In this document: in pieces, positions 1 to 10,689 of the stretch | How the letters are laid out: each line of letters starts with the position of its first letter | Position numbering within the stretch: the first letter of the stretch is position 1 | Source of the DNA: Ryuthela nishihirai | Taxonomy: Eukaryota > Arthropoda > Arachnida > Araneae > Heptathelidae | Reading direction: 5' to 3' | Assembly (NCBI GenBank): GCA_038380435.1 | Contig: JAWZYU010000013.1 | Location: 9,561,901 to 9,625,900, forward strand | Length of the DNA stretch: 64,000 nucleotides | Made by a program: the position numbers and the translations under genes | Notes under the pieces: generated by a model | What the model saw: the letters and a program-made list of their open reading frames with translations, nothing else | Databases searched by the model: none | Told to the model about the DNA's origin: nothing

Positions 1-1030
1 CCGGAAGGGGAAATTCTTTGACTCCTACCTAGAAATCACAATACTCATTTAGCCCATTAATCAAAACAGACTGTGCATCACTACATTTAAGCCTTATTTA
101 AACACTACGGGTGCTTATTGAAAGGGAAAAAATCATTGAAATCTTGCCTCAAAGGGAAAAGGAAATAGAAAAGAAAAACACGAGGATGAATGCGTGTCAG
201 CGAACAAATTTATGACGTTCAGTGACCTTAGCCCATAAATAGAGCAGACGGAGCTTCGCTGTAGTAACGCCGGGAGCAGAAGAGTTCCGATATCGGAGAT
301 TTTGTCACGTGACAGATGGCAAGTGGTAATCACATAATTTATTACAAGGGGTTTGACTTTTGGTTTTCGATTCCCAGTATGAAATTATTATGATAAGTGT
401 TATATGAACTTATTGGTAAATAAAATGCACCAAACAAATCGGATTAAATCATTATTCAAAATGCAACGCAAGAAATAACCTCGTAGTAACATTTACAATA
501 ATGGTCCTCGAATTGTGACTACTCCGGTTCATGTCATACGAAAAATAAAGAAATTTTGAATTGCTTCAACTTCTAAAATACGCTTTGTATGAAAAAATGT
601 GACTGAAGATAATTTAAAGATCTCGATCAAATCTATTTAAATCTCGATTTTCAACAACATGCGTTTAATATTTAAAGAGTTATGGAAGCAGAAACGTTTG
701 GCAAGTTACTCGTTCTGTAAAAAAAAACAATAAATTTAGAATAGCGGTTATTGCCCTCATTTTAACTTGTTTTTAATAATTTATCAGAGCAATTAAATTG
801 ATATTGTTGCTGTTAAACATTCCAATTTCTGTAACTCTATAAATACTTAATTTGTTGAAAAGCGCGATTTAAATACATAGATTTGTGTACCTGTAAATCA
901 TTTTGGGTCATATTTTTTCATAAATAGTTTATTTTAGAACCAATAGCTATTCGAAATTTCTCTCCGATTCACATAATATGCAATAGGGTATCATAATTTA
1001 AGGATTTGGGGAGTGTCATAGGCTATAAAC
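1..1030. other. AT-rich sequence, no gene seen
   Basis: No recognisable coding frame, RNA or repeat family. The 66-codon minus-strand frame at 133-333 has no family signature. Confidence 0.5.
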
Positions 1031-2350
1031 AAATTGCTCCCTATGCTCTCTTCCCCCGTAAAAAAAGGGGTTATGCCTCAAATTAAAGCTTGTGACATGG
1101 AGAGCGTCACAAGTTTTAAATCATCCCCCCCCCCCTGCAAAAAAAGAAGACAAAAAATACGTGAAAGATTGTTCTATTCAGGGCAGGATCTAGCGGGGGG
1201 GGGGAGTAGAGGGGCCATGGCCTCCCTTTTCAGAATGCTATGGGTAAAAGGTGCAAAAAAAATTATTCAACTTATTTATATTTCATGCATTTTTGAAGCA
1301 ATTTTTTAAAAACCTGTGAAATGGAGGGCGAAACGTTACACTGCAATAAAATCCAGTCTCTTCCCCCCCACTGTTTATATTTTTCTGCCTTAATTTTGTT
1401 TTTTGCCCACCGCTAGACCCTCGATTTTTTTTCTAGATCCGGGCCTGGTGAAGTGGTGAATGTTGTTGATCATAAAAATATACCTCCCCCCTGCTTTCTT
1501 CCTCCCTGAAAAAGAGGATATTTGATGAAAGTTATTCTCTATTTCGAACGCAAAGGTCCACATTTACGAGTTAGGTGTCAAATGAAAGCTCATTATGAGG
1601 ACTGTCATGCCCCCCACTATTCTAACCTCTTCCAAACGGGAACGGAAATTTCGTGGAGGTCGACCTTAAAGAGTTATATCTCAGATTAAAACTTGTGACG
1701 TCTTCAATGTCGGGGTTTCTTCAACAGTGACACCATATAAAGGGGAAGAAAAATGTGGTCCTTGTTCATGAGTATTACGTTTGGGATTTTCTTGCTCCGC
1801 AAGATTTATCAAAGAAGGAACAACTGAATTTCAAAGGTGAATAAAGCAATTTTAGCTTAGATCGTTATGCCAATTATTTATGACTGTATACATCCATACA
1901 TCAAATGAATGTTTCTGAAGATAGGTGTTTGCAGCAAGAAAAGATAAAAAAAAACTTATCTTCTTATATGCACCCAAAAAAGTAAAAAATATGGAGCTCC
2001 CCCCATCTCTAAAAATTATTTTTAATCTTTCCTGTGTGGTGGAATATTTTAGTAAAGAATGGGAAACCCTACTCTAGTCTTCTTCTCCTCCCCGCTCCTC
2101 GCTCCTTCAACTAAATCCTGAGTAATAAGAAGAAAGTCGCCGATTTCTCTGCGTCAGAAGATTGCCAGCGCCCTCTCTTCCTTTCAAGTGAATACGAATT
2201 CAGCAATTGATTGATTGCACCATCGACATGTTTTTGGTTTATTATCTGCTTTTAGAACACATATAGCAATTTAGTAATTTTTTTCATTTATTTATATTAG
2301 CAGAAAGGGGAAAACGTCGTAAGCATATGCTCCAATAAAAATAGTGCACA
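1030..2350 (+). repeat. Dispersed non-coding repeat (family E), copy 1
   Basis: Blocks of this stretch recur in altered form elsewhere. The motif around 'GAAGTGAATACGAA...TGCACCATCGA' and the following 'TTTAGAACACATATAG' reappear near 37200 and 41600. The block with AAATTTCGTGGAGGTCGACC and 'ATATCTCAGATTAAAACTTGTGA' reappears near 37500 (reverse) and 41130. No coding frame fits. It has C/G homopolymer runs at 1124-1136 and 1194-1204. The mobilising machinery is unknown. Confidence 0.45.
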
Positions 2351-2920
2351 GTTAATGAAATAAATACAATGTTACTTTACTCCAATGATAGAACTCGTGC
2401 AATAACATTTAGAGGTCATTCTAAACCCTGTTTAACAGAAATAAAAATTCAGCCCCAAAAACAATGCACGACAGTAAATGTTAGATGTTTATCAAAAGCT
2501 GATTAGAATGCTTACACTGTAAATAATATGAGAAAATAATTCAGTAGTCAATAGTTTCATGTTTAATGAAATCTGTAGCCACGTGGAATTGTTAGATGCG
2601 AGTAATGCAAAATGTCTTGCTAATTTTAAGTAAGTAATTTAACAATAGCAGTCATAAATAATTGATGTAACGATCTAAGTTAAAATTGTTTTATTCACCT
2701 GTGAAATGTAATTGTTCCTCCTTTGATAAACCTTGTGGAGCGAGCAATGTGACTTTAGAGGAATGACTTTCTTATTTGCATCTTATTCATAAGCAACAGC
2801 TGGAAAAATATGTTGCCTTTCGCGGTATCAGATGGCGGTTTTCAGATTCGAATCAGATTCGCGGTATCAGACGACAGGTTTGTCAGGTTCGGCAAAAGAT
2901 ATGTCACACTGCGGAAGAAA
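2350..2920. other. AT-rich sequence, no gene seen
   Basis: Nothing recognised on either strand. Confidence 0.4.
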
Positions 2921-2922
2921 TA

Positions 2923-3071
2923 ACGGAGCCGTTGGTTAGTTTAGTGGTTAGAGCACTCTGGCATGTATCTAGAGAGATGTGGGTTCGAGTCCCTCAGCAT
3001 CGGCAAAACTAATCTTTTCTGCATAAGTATTTATTGAATTCTGTATCTACTGGTAATCTGTGTATTTACTA
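2923..3071 (+). mobile_element. tRNA-derived SINE (family C), tRNA-like head
   Basis: The head has a consensus box A (TAGTTTAGTGG), box B (GGTTCGAGTCC), a near-complete acceptor stem (GCCGTTG with CATCGGC) and a 5-bp anticodon stem with a 7-nt loop. The loop lacks the usual T33 and the T-stem is mismatched, so a working tRNA is unlikely. A related copy with a perfect T-stem is at 49706. Confidence 0.6.
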
Positions 3072-3085
3072 TGGATTCATACTTG

Positions 3086-3432
3086 ATCACATTTCGATCA
3101 TAGTAAGCCCACACTTGTGACGTTAGGAATCACTGGAGCAGGCTGATAATCTAAAGATCAACAGGGTTGGGTTGCTTTACCTCTGAGTGGCACTTTTTTG
3201 CACAAAATGGGCTAAATGGCCAGGTCACAAGGACCCTGTTTTGGGAGGGGAACCACTGGACAGCTGTTAGGAGATAGATGGTAGTGTCTTATCAAGGTCA
3301 TCCAGTGTGTTCTTTAACGTGCACATGGGGCGCGACTTTAAGTCTCATCCGACGGAGGATCATCTATTGATCTGTAAGACAGGTTTTTGACTTCATCAAC
3401 ATCCTGCCCTACAGATCAATAGACTTGTGCTT
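3086..3432 (-). mobile_element. SINE family A fragment bracketed by a 14-bp direct repeat
   Basis: From about 3166 the sequence matches the 3' half of SINE-A in reverse (GGGTTGGGTTG, then CTCTGAG.GGCACTTTTTTGCA). TGGATTCATACTTG occurs at 3072-3085 and again at 3434-3447, as expected of a target-site duplication. The first 80 bp inside the bracket are not SINE-A, so the insert is composite or the repeat is older than the SINE. Confidence 0.65.
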
Positions 3433-3449
3433 CTGGATTCATACTTGTA

Positions 3450-4025
3450 AGATCGTACATCTAAATTGTTGATAACCAATACACAATACAATATTACAGT
3501 TTTAAGATTACCTTCCATTTATCGGGTAATAATGGCTTTCTCGGTACATTTGGAAAGAAAACAGTTTACAAAGAAAGCAAACGATTTCTTCTAGTAAACA
3601 CCAGTTAGATCCGCTTTATGCTTTTATTGACCAATATATTTTTTAAGTAAAAAACTTCTTTATAGTCTTCATGGTGGAAGGACCATTCTAAGGCATTTCA
3701 TAATATTAATATTAATAATAATAATTTTCATTCACTCGCAGTACATTTTCATGATACACATCCATAAATTACTGTTCCTAAGTTCATACACAATAGATAT
3801 ATATCATGATGATATCAGAACTATCAATATCACTGAGCAACAAATTTTCATAAAAATCATGCCTCTGAGATAAAGTGGCCATTTCTTAAAAAATTCATGG
3901 TGCTGAACACGAATATGACAATGAAAATGCAAAATTGGCTACGATTTTTGAGAAATTCGCGAAAATTTCTTATCTAATAGAGTAGTATGTACATATGACA
4001 TGTATTGGTAAAACCCCGCTTCTAC
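3450..4025. other. AT-rich sequence, no gene seen
   Basis: Contains a short (ATT)n-like run near 3705-3727, as left by LINE 3' ends. Nothing else is recognised. Confidence 0.4.
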
Positions 4026-5853
4026 TTCCAACATCGCTTTGCCCGTCGCTTGTACAGCTGCTAAGGATCATCTCTGGCAAGTGTCCAACAGTAGTCAGTC
4101 AACATTGAAGTGGACCAGTTTTCCTGGTATCGTTCCTCCATCGTTGCAATGTCCTGGTAAAAATGTTCATCATGCTCATCATTAACCATGCCGCAGTTGT
4201 CAGGGAAGAAATCTAAGTGGGAATGGAGAAAGTGGATCTTTAAGGACATATTAGAGAAGTTTGTGATACAGAGACAACATGTCTTTAACCAGTTTCTTGT
4301 AGTTGTCTGCCCTGACATTCCCAAGGAATTTAGTTAACACCCGACGAAACGCATCCCAAGCTTTTTTCTCGTCACTCTGAAACAGGTTGTCGAACATCTG
4401 GTCTCTAAACAGCTCGCAAATCTGAGGACCCACAAAAATTCCCTCTTTTATTTTCGCTTTGCTGAGTCGAGGGAATTTGTCAGCCATGTACTTGAAAGCT
4501 GATGCAGTCCGGTCCATGGCTTTTACGAAGTTTTTCATCACACCAAGTTTAATGTGTAGGAACGGTAGCAGGATTTTGTGCATTTCTGCCAGTGCTGGGT
4601 GTTTCACATTCTTCTCTCCGACCTTCAGAGATTTCCTCTGAGGTCAGTTTCTCTTCATGTAGTGCAAAGTGTTTGCTCGGCTGTCTCATTCACATAAGAA
4701 ACAGCAGTACTTCGTATATCCCAGCTGCAGGCCCATCAACAGAGCCACTACCTTCAAGTCAAAATAGAGATGCTAGCCATACTTGATGTATTGAAGACAG
4801 TTCAACAGCTGTTTTAAGTTGTCATAGGTTTCTTTCATGTAGACAGCGCGTCCGATCGGAATAGATGGAAGTCGATTATGCAACAACTCCACACCGCCTT
4901 GAGATTCAATTTTCAGAAGTCTATGAATAGTCGCCATTCTTGAGAGTCATGTTTGATTGCGAGCGCAGTCATCAGGCCATCTACATTGGAGCAGAAAACA
5001 AGGTCATCTTCCTTTCTTCAGTGTGCGAACTGCTCATGATCTGTTCTAAACGAAGTCAGTGGGACATATTCCTGGAGAAGATTCCATTGTTTAAGTCTTG
5101 ATCCAAGTAACTCTGCTTTGGCCTTGGACAGCTCCAGATCGCGAACAGGATCGTTCATTTCTCCTTCGGTGAGAATGTGTGGTACAGATAATGCCCCGTG
5201 GCAGATGTATGGATCATCATTAGACACCAAAGGCTGTGGAGAATCCAACGTCGGTTCACCTCCCTCCTCATTGTCTGAATGATGGCAAATTTCTTTTGGA
5301 GGTTCGGGAATGTGAAGGCCTTCGCTGTGCGGAACTGGTCAGAGAGCAGATTGTACAATCGAGTTTACTTTGTTCCCTTCTTTTTCCTTGTGATGCCTCC
5401 AGAAACAGGTAGAACCATGCAGAAGTAGCAGTCATTTGCGTGATTGCTTGGCTCTCTCCAAACCATAAGAGTAGCACATGGCATCGCCTCTTTTTCGCCT
5501 TTCAGCCACTTCGGAAGATTTCTTGCACACGTACTGCAGCATATGTGTGGGGCTCACGCCTTGTCCTGGTCCCCGACCTTGCATCCAAAATAAAACTCAA
5601 ATGCCGCTTTCACTATTGGAATGATGGCCCTTTTCTGGCTTGCAAATGTCACTTTCCCACAAATGTAGCAAAAGGTATATGCACTATTAACATAGTTACG
5701 AGGCATCACTACAGCTGGATTAAAACTGCAAGGATCACTTGTGTTGTCAGGGGTAAATGAGAGTCGCCCAAAAGATTTGCTCACCCAACATTGCATCAGA
5801 CAATAATGCAATACCTCCGGGGATTGTGTGTATGGCAGACTGATGCAATGCAA
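4026..5853 (-). pseudogene. Broken copy of a multi-copy arthropod protein family of unknown function
   Basis: Read on the minus strand in several frames, this gives an ordered, nearly full protein: YTFCYICGKVTFASQKR and FYFGCKVGDQDKA (N-terminal, Cys-containing), then DCYFCMV, RDLELSKAKAELLGSRL, VFCSNVDGLM, ILLPFLHIKLGVMKNFVKAM, IKEGIFVGPQICELF and MSLKIHFLHSHLDFFPDN, ending DIATMEERYQENWS and DYCWTLARDDP. I recognise these motifs from uncharacterised proteins that occur in many copies in arthropod genomes; their function is not known to me. The copy has frameshifts (near 4300, 4780, 5360 and 5480), an in-frame stop after ELRLF-like residues near 4915, and a TAG replacing a codon near 4062. 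No introns are visible, so it may be a retrocopy or part of a mobile element. Confidence 0.75.
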
Positions 5854-6119
5854 TACGTTGCAATCTAGAGTTTAAAATACAGCGTTGCAAAATGGCTACC
5901 TATGTACTCAATGCAAACTGGGTTGTTTATACATGACCATCGCTGTCTTTCCTAAACAAGAGCCAATCGACAAATTTTATTGTCATTTTCGTGTTCAAAA
6001 AAATTTTCGTCTCGAAATTAGTAAAGATTGGTTATTTTCATTTCAAAGCCTTTTTGTGTGTTGCCCAGTGTATATAAAGAAAAAAGGAAAAGAATTAGGA
6101 TGAGAATATTTTGCCTATT

Positions 6120-8465
6120 GACAGGCATAAAGAGCAATTTGCCTCTTATTCTCCCTCAGAGTAACTAGTCCATCCATATATGTATCAGAATAAAACACAA
6201 TTAAAAAAAATGAAATGAAGAAAGGAAAAGGTTAAAAAGGTGACAACTCGCTTTTAAATAGTCCAACCTGACACACAATTAGACAACTCTATATAATTTG
6301 CATTAAAAAGATTTTATCTTTTTCTTGAAATGTCTTTGGTACAGTTTATTCCTAATATTATAAGGCAACAAGTTAAACCATTTTGGCCCATGATACATGA
6401 AATGCCGGTGTGAAATTTCTTTTCTAGTTAATGGAACAATAAATTTATATTCTGAATCCCTCAAACCTCCTTTTGAAATCTTCATCTGCAAAATTGTAGG
6501 GTTTCTATGTATATAACAAACTATATGGTACACATATAATTTTCTGAAACTAAGAATAATGTTATCCTTAATAAGCTTATTGAACCAATTTTGTTTCGAA
6601 AAGTCATAGCTTTTAAATATTTATTTCGTATGTTTATAATATTATTTAAGGAACATAAATATGCACCTCCCCAGCTGACAAGCCCATAGCTAATAGGTGG
6701 AGCCTGAAACCATGAAAAATACAGTTGAATTTAAAATGTGTTTGACAAAATTTTTCTTAAATAATATAACCTATATAGAGAAAGCCTTATTTATTTTGCA
6801 ATCATTGTTATATGAGTATTCCGTTTTAAATTGGAGTCAAGATATATTCCAAGATACTAACACAATTAACTTGAGAAATCTCAATTACAGCAGCAATCAT
6901 CAGGCCTTTCACAAAAATTAGAATGAAATTTTAATTTATATATAACTTTGTCCAAATTATTCAAGGAAAAGTGCACGAAATTATTTTATCTACATTTAAT
7001 TTTAGAAAATTAGCATAAAACCATTTTTTGACTTTAGTCAAGTCAGAACACATATCACTATGCATAGGTTTTGTATCTGAATTTTGATATAAAATAGTAG
7101 TATCATCAGCATATAATACCACTTTTCCCCGAAGATTTTGAGAAATAAAAAATCATTAATATAAATTAGAAATAACACTGGGCCAAGGACTATCCCCGTG
7201 GGATACCTTTTGTAACATTTAAAAGTTCACTATTAAAAGTTTTAATTTTGACAAATTGTTTTCTATTGCATAAATATGATTCAAACCATTTCAACACTCG
7301 TCCTCTAATGCCCGCATGCTGTGATTTACTCCAAAGAATCCTGTGATCAACTGTATGAAATGCTTTAGAAATATCGGAGGAAATTGCACTGCCTTTCTGT
7401 GATGGATCAATTCCGTTCACAATGAAGGACGTTAATTTGAAAATTGCATCCTCTGTACTCAAAGATTCACAAAATCCAAATTGCGATTCACTGAAAAAGG
7501 AGTAGCTATTTAAAACACTTCTTAGTCTTTACTTCACAATTTGTTCTGTTACCTTTGAGAAAATGGGCAGTCGAGAAATCGGCGTGTAATTAGATAAATT
7601 ATTGAAATCACCCTTTGTAAAAAATGAAGTAACTCTAGCCATTTTTAGCTATCAAAGAAGATTCCCTCTGTAAAAGAGGCATTTATTAATTTAACTAAAA
7701 TATCAAGATGTTATTTCATCACTAACTTTAAAGTTTCAGAACTAATATTATCACAGCACACGGATTTTCTCTCATTAAGACTGCGAATGGTGTTAAAAAC
7801 TTCATTATGATTTGTTAATTCCAAATACATTGAATTTTTATATCTTAAACTGGTCAGATAATCTGTATTATTCAAATTCTGTGAAAAAGAACTTTCATTA
7901 ATTTTAGTAAAATGTTTGTCGAACTCGGAAGCCAAAGCTGACAGGTTTGTCCTTTTTATTTTTACTATGATGCGATTTACGCATTCCCATTCTTTCCTAG
8001 ACTTACCTGAACAATGAGAGAATTCATTATCATCATATTTCGATCGTAATTCCTTTTTAGCTATTAATCTTTTTAAATCAATATATTGATCTTTATACAC
8101 CTGAATATAATGGTACTTTTTATGTTTCTTATAAACCTTATTTCTGACTTTAAATAATTTAATTTATTCTGGAGCAATCCAAAGAAAGCTTCCTTTGCTT
8201 TTCTTCTTAATATCTACTGATTTATAATGCACTGTATTGTTATTTATTCCAAAATTAATCTTCCTATTAAACTGATCAAAAGTTGCATTTAAATCATCAT
8301 TGTCTATAAAGATCTCATTTAATCCAAGATTTTTATTCCTTTTTCTAATTCAGTATAGGAAATATATTCCTTATAGATATTAGTCTGGTTAAAGTTATTT
8401 CTTCCGATTTCAAATTCAGTAGTTTTAAAACAATTGGAAAATGATCCGTAATATTATTAACAGAA
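6120..8465 (-). mobile_element. CR1/jockey-like LINE relic, 5'-truncated
   Basis: On the minus strand the order is as expected for ORF2. An endonuclease end with DHFPIVLKL lies near 8436, then the linker and RT N-terminus (7711-8100), the RT core with DISKAFHTVDHRILWSK and RGRVLKWFESYLCNR (7190-7462), and a C-terminus with FMYHGPKWFNLLPYNIRN (6303-6533). Frames are broken between these blocks. The 5' end stops abruptly at about 8465, next to the hairpins at 8480. A second member of the same type is at 32850-35190. Confidence 0.8.
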
Positions 8466-8479
8466 ATTGCCGTTTTAAA

Positions 8480-8520
8480 ATGTTGAAATCATGGGCTTTT
8501 CATGCCCATGATTTCAACAT
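8480..8520. repeat. Perfect 17-bp inverted repeat, 7-nt loop
   Basis: ATGTTGAAATCATGGGC at 8480-8496 is exactly mirrored by GCCCATGATTTCAACAT at 8504-8520, with loop TTTTCAT. Confidence 0.9.
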
Positions 8521-8526
8521 GATAAG

Positions 8527-8567
8527 AGCAACTTTGGGTATGAAATGCCCAAAAGTTGCTAAGCAAC
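8527..8567. repeat. Second hairpin beside the first
   Basis: AGCAACTTTGGG at 8527-8538 pairs with CCCAAAAGTTGCT at 8548-8560 with one bulged base. GTTGCT/AGCAAC (8555-8567) gives a further overlapping 6-bp stem. The loop side resembles the reverse complement of the first hairpin's loop side. Confidence 0.75.
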
Positions 8568-8589
8568 GTGAGATGTGTGCAACAGTACT

Positions 8590-10035
8590 GTCATTCCAGT
8601 TGTGGCAGAGACCAAAATTTCTCGGTCCCATTTTCTACCAGAAATCGACCTTTTCAACTCATCTAGGTGATGCCAGGCCCAAGTGCACATGGGCCTTGAA
8701 TCGCCAAGTTCCTATCCTCTCTGTTGTGGGGAGCTGATCGAACTTCACTGTTACGCCTGTACTGTGCACTTGTCCGTCTGAACCTGGACTACAGATCCCA
8801 GGTGTACTGGGGCGGGGGTGGCTCAGTCGGTAGCGCGCCAGGCTCGTAATCTGTAGTTCCCAGGTTCGAGTCCCATCTGGGTCAGCGTTGAGATTTATCT
8901 CCGCAAAAATTCCCCGCCCTGCCCACGGTCAGTAGGGGACACCGATGGGCTTGGAAAGGCCGCCGTCCGTCGGATGGGACGTTAAGCCGTGGCCCGTGTG
9001 CGGGAGAACCATACCCTGTGCACGTTAAAGAACACGCTGGATGGCCTTGACGGGAGGCTACCATCTGTCTTCCAACAGCTGTTCCAGTGGGTCCCCTCCC
9101 CCAACCTTCTCTGAGCCTTCGGGGTCCATGTGACCTGGCCATTTAGCCCATGATGTGCAAAAAAGTGCCGCTCAGAGGTAAAACAACCCAACCCAACCCA
9201 GGTGTACTAATCCTCCCTGGATTTGGTGGTGAAGGTGTTGGATTCCGTTCACCATCAGGCCCACCATGTTTGCTCAGGGAGCCTTCCACACTACACACTA
9301 CACTGGTCCAGAGTTTTTCAAATTGAGACCAATGAACCATCTTTATTCCCCATCAACAGTTGTCCCTGCAATATGCGTTTAAATTGTGATCCCTTATGAG
9401 TCATCTTACTACAGATGAATTTTTACTCCTAAGTGGGAAATGCTTTGTAACAATCGCCCGAATGTCATTTGCTCTTTCAGTTTGCATGTCCGAGGCTACC
9501 TAAGGGACATCAACATCAGCCTCGACTGCATTGCCCAGTTGACAGTTAAGTCACTCCCACCATAGTTTTATCTTATGGGAGGATGATGAACCTAAATGTG
9601 AGTTCTGTGACACCATTTTAACTATTTAACATATTTATATTGATTGTATCGCTTTTAACCTCGAATGCCGCCTTTATTTTAGCTTTCTTGATTTTTAAGT
9701 CGAAGCCTCTTACACTCGGACATCTTTCATCAGATCATTGCATAATATTTTGCGATATTATGGATATTTTAAACGTTTATAATATTTTACACTTCTTACT
9801 TTTTTGTAGGGGTTTTCTTCCCCCATTGCTGACTTTCTCATTTTATCGTTGTTCCTTCTTTTTTTTACAAGGGCCTTTTTATGCGCTTCTATAGTCTTTT
9901 TCAGTCGTCTTAGTTTACATGATTTTTATTTCTTTATTCTTTTTCTGTTTGGCGCAGTACGGCCTACTTGCTCTTGTGTCATAGAACCCGAAGCAATCAA
10001 AGCTTTGAACTGTTTCGTTCTTTTCACCGCGCTCA
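8590..10035 (+). mobile_element. I/jockey-type LINE 3' portion, interrupted by a SINE
   Basis: Upstream of the SINE the frames read like the post-RT region of ORF2 (KFLGPIFYQKSTF, then RLYCALVRLNLDYRSQVY). Downstream they continue with VVKVLDSVHHQAHHVCSGS and ETNEPSLFPINS, then LHVRGYLRDINISLD-like residues near 9490. 9570-10035 is the 3' UTR, ending GGCGCAGTACGGCC...CATAGAACCC. The reverse copy at 47893-49690 has the same order. Frames are broken. Confidence 0.7.
8809..9196 (+). mobile_element. Full-length tRNA-derived SINE, family A
   Basis: It starts GGGGCGGGGGTGGCTCAG with box A and box B (GGTTCGAGTCC) of a tRNA-like head, followed by about 310 bp of family-specific body and a tail of AACCC repeats. 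CCCAGGTGTACT flanks it at 8797-8808 and 9197-9208, a 12-bp target-site duplication that splits the host LINE's reading frame. The window holds at least nine more copies or fragments. Confidence 0.88.
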
Positions 10036-10540
10036 AATGAAAAGAGAAAGTGACGCTCTGAGGCAAAAGAGCCCAACTCTGCTCCTACGTGCCTCCATAC
10101 ACTTTAAAATGTAGCTGATGAAATGCGTCGCAATCTATGCCCGTCTTATCAGTAACCTTTTCACTGAGCAAAGAAAATTAATATTTCGATGATCGTTATT
10201 CTAGCTCCTCCTGTGAGATTGTAACAAGATGCATAAGAATGAGAGACATTTCAGTCTTTCCTTGAAGAAGCTTGACGCTGTGTCGATTTAGCCACTGATA
10301 GAGAATCAAGTGAAATATCGAATGTCAAGGAAGGAATGATTTATCTAGGATTGGGAGCTGAATTCCTCAAGAAGCACGAGAATGTCAGGCCCCTAATTTG
10401 AGTTTCGTAGGATCACGGCTGAACACTGTCAGCTTCGAGATTTCCTCTCTTCTTGCGGAGAGGACATCTGTCAGATGGGAATCGCTGCCCTTTAATATGC
10501 CAAGAGAGAGAAACTGGGCGCCTCAACAAAAACAAACTTC
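10036..10540. other. Non-repeat sequence, upstream of a tentative first exon
   Basis: No repeat family recognised and GC content is higher than around it. No clear core promoter seen. Confidence 0.35.
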
Positions 10541-10543
10541 TGG

Positions 10544-10585
10544 ATGGCCTCACAACGGAAAGTTCTGCTTTCCGAGAGCCATCAA
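10544..10585 (+). CDS. Tentative first coding exon of a small plus-strand gene
   Basis: ATG GCC opens 14 codons (MASQRKVLLSESHQ) that run into a good donor, CAA|GTGAGT, in phase 0. The candidate exon at 14459 starts in phase 0, so the two can join. The Kozak context is only half good (G at +4, T at -3), and a 14-codon frame carries little weight by itself. Confidence 0.2.
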
Positions 10586-10651
10586 GTGAGTTTCCTTGAA
10601 ATAGCAAAAAAGTCAAAACAACTCCAAACGATATGCAACTGAGCTCTTTGT

Positions 10652-10681
10652 GGTGTGTGTGTGTGTGTGTGGGGGGGGGGG
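10652..10681. repeat. (TG)n(G)n simple repeat
   Basis: A TG dinucleotide run is followed by eleven or more G. The region around it to about 11780 is GC-richer than the rest of the window and shows no known element or gene. Confidence 0.9.
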
Positions 10682-10689
10682 TTATGTAA

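Noticed and set aside
1034..1309. 91-codon plus-strand frame
   Set aside because: It runs through C and G homopolymers inside a dispersed non-coding repeat and has no domain signature.
2925..3001. tRNA gene
   Set aside because: Box A and B are good, but the anticodon loop lacks T33 and the T-stem is mismatched. The same head recurs with a shared flank at 49706, which marks a SINE.
9640..10040. Two hydrophobic plus-strand frames (84 and 63 codons)
   Set aside because: They lie in the AT-rich 3' UTR of an I/jockey-type LINE. The hydrophobicity comes from T-rich sequence.
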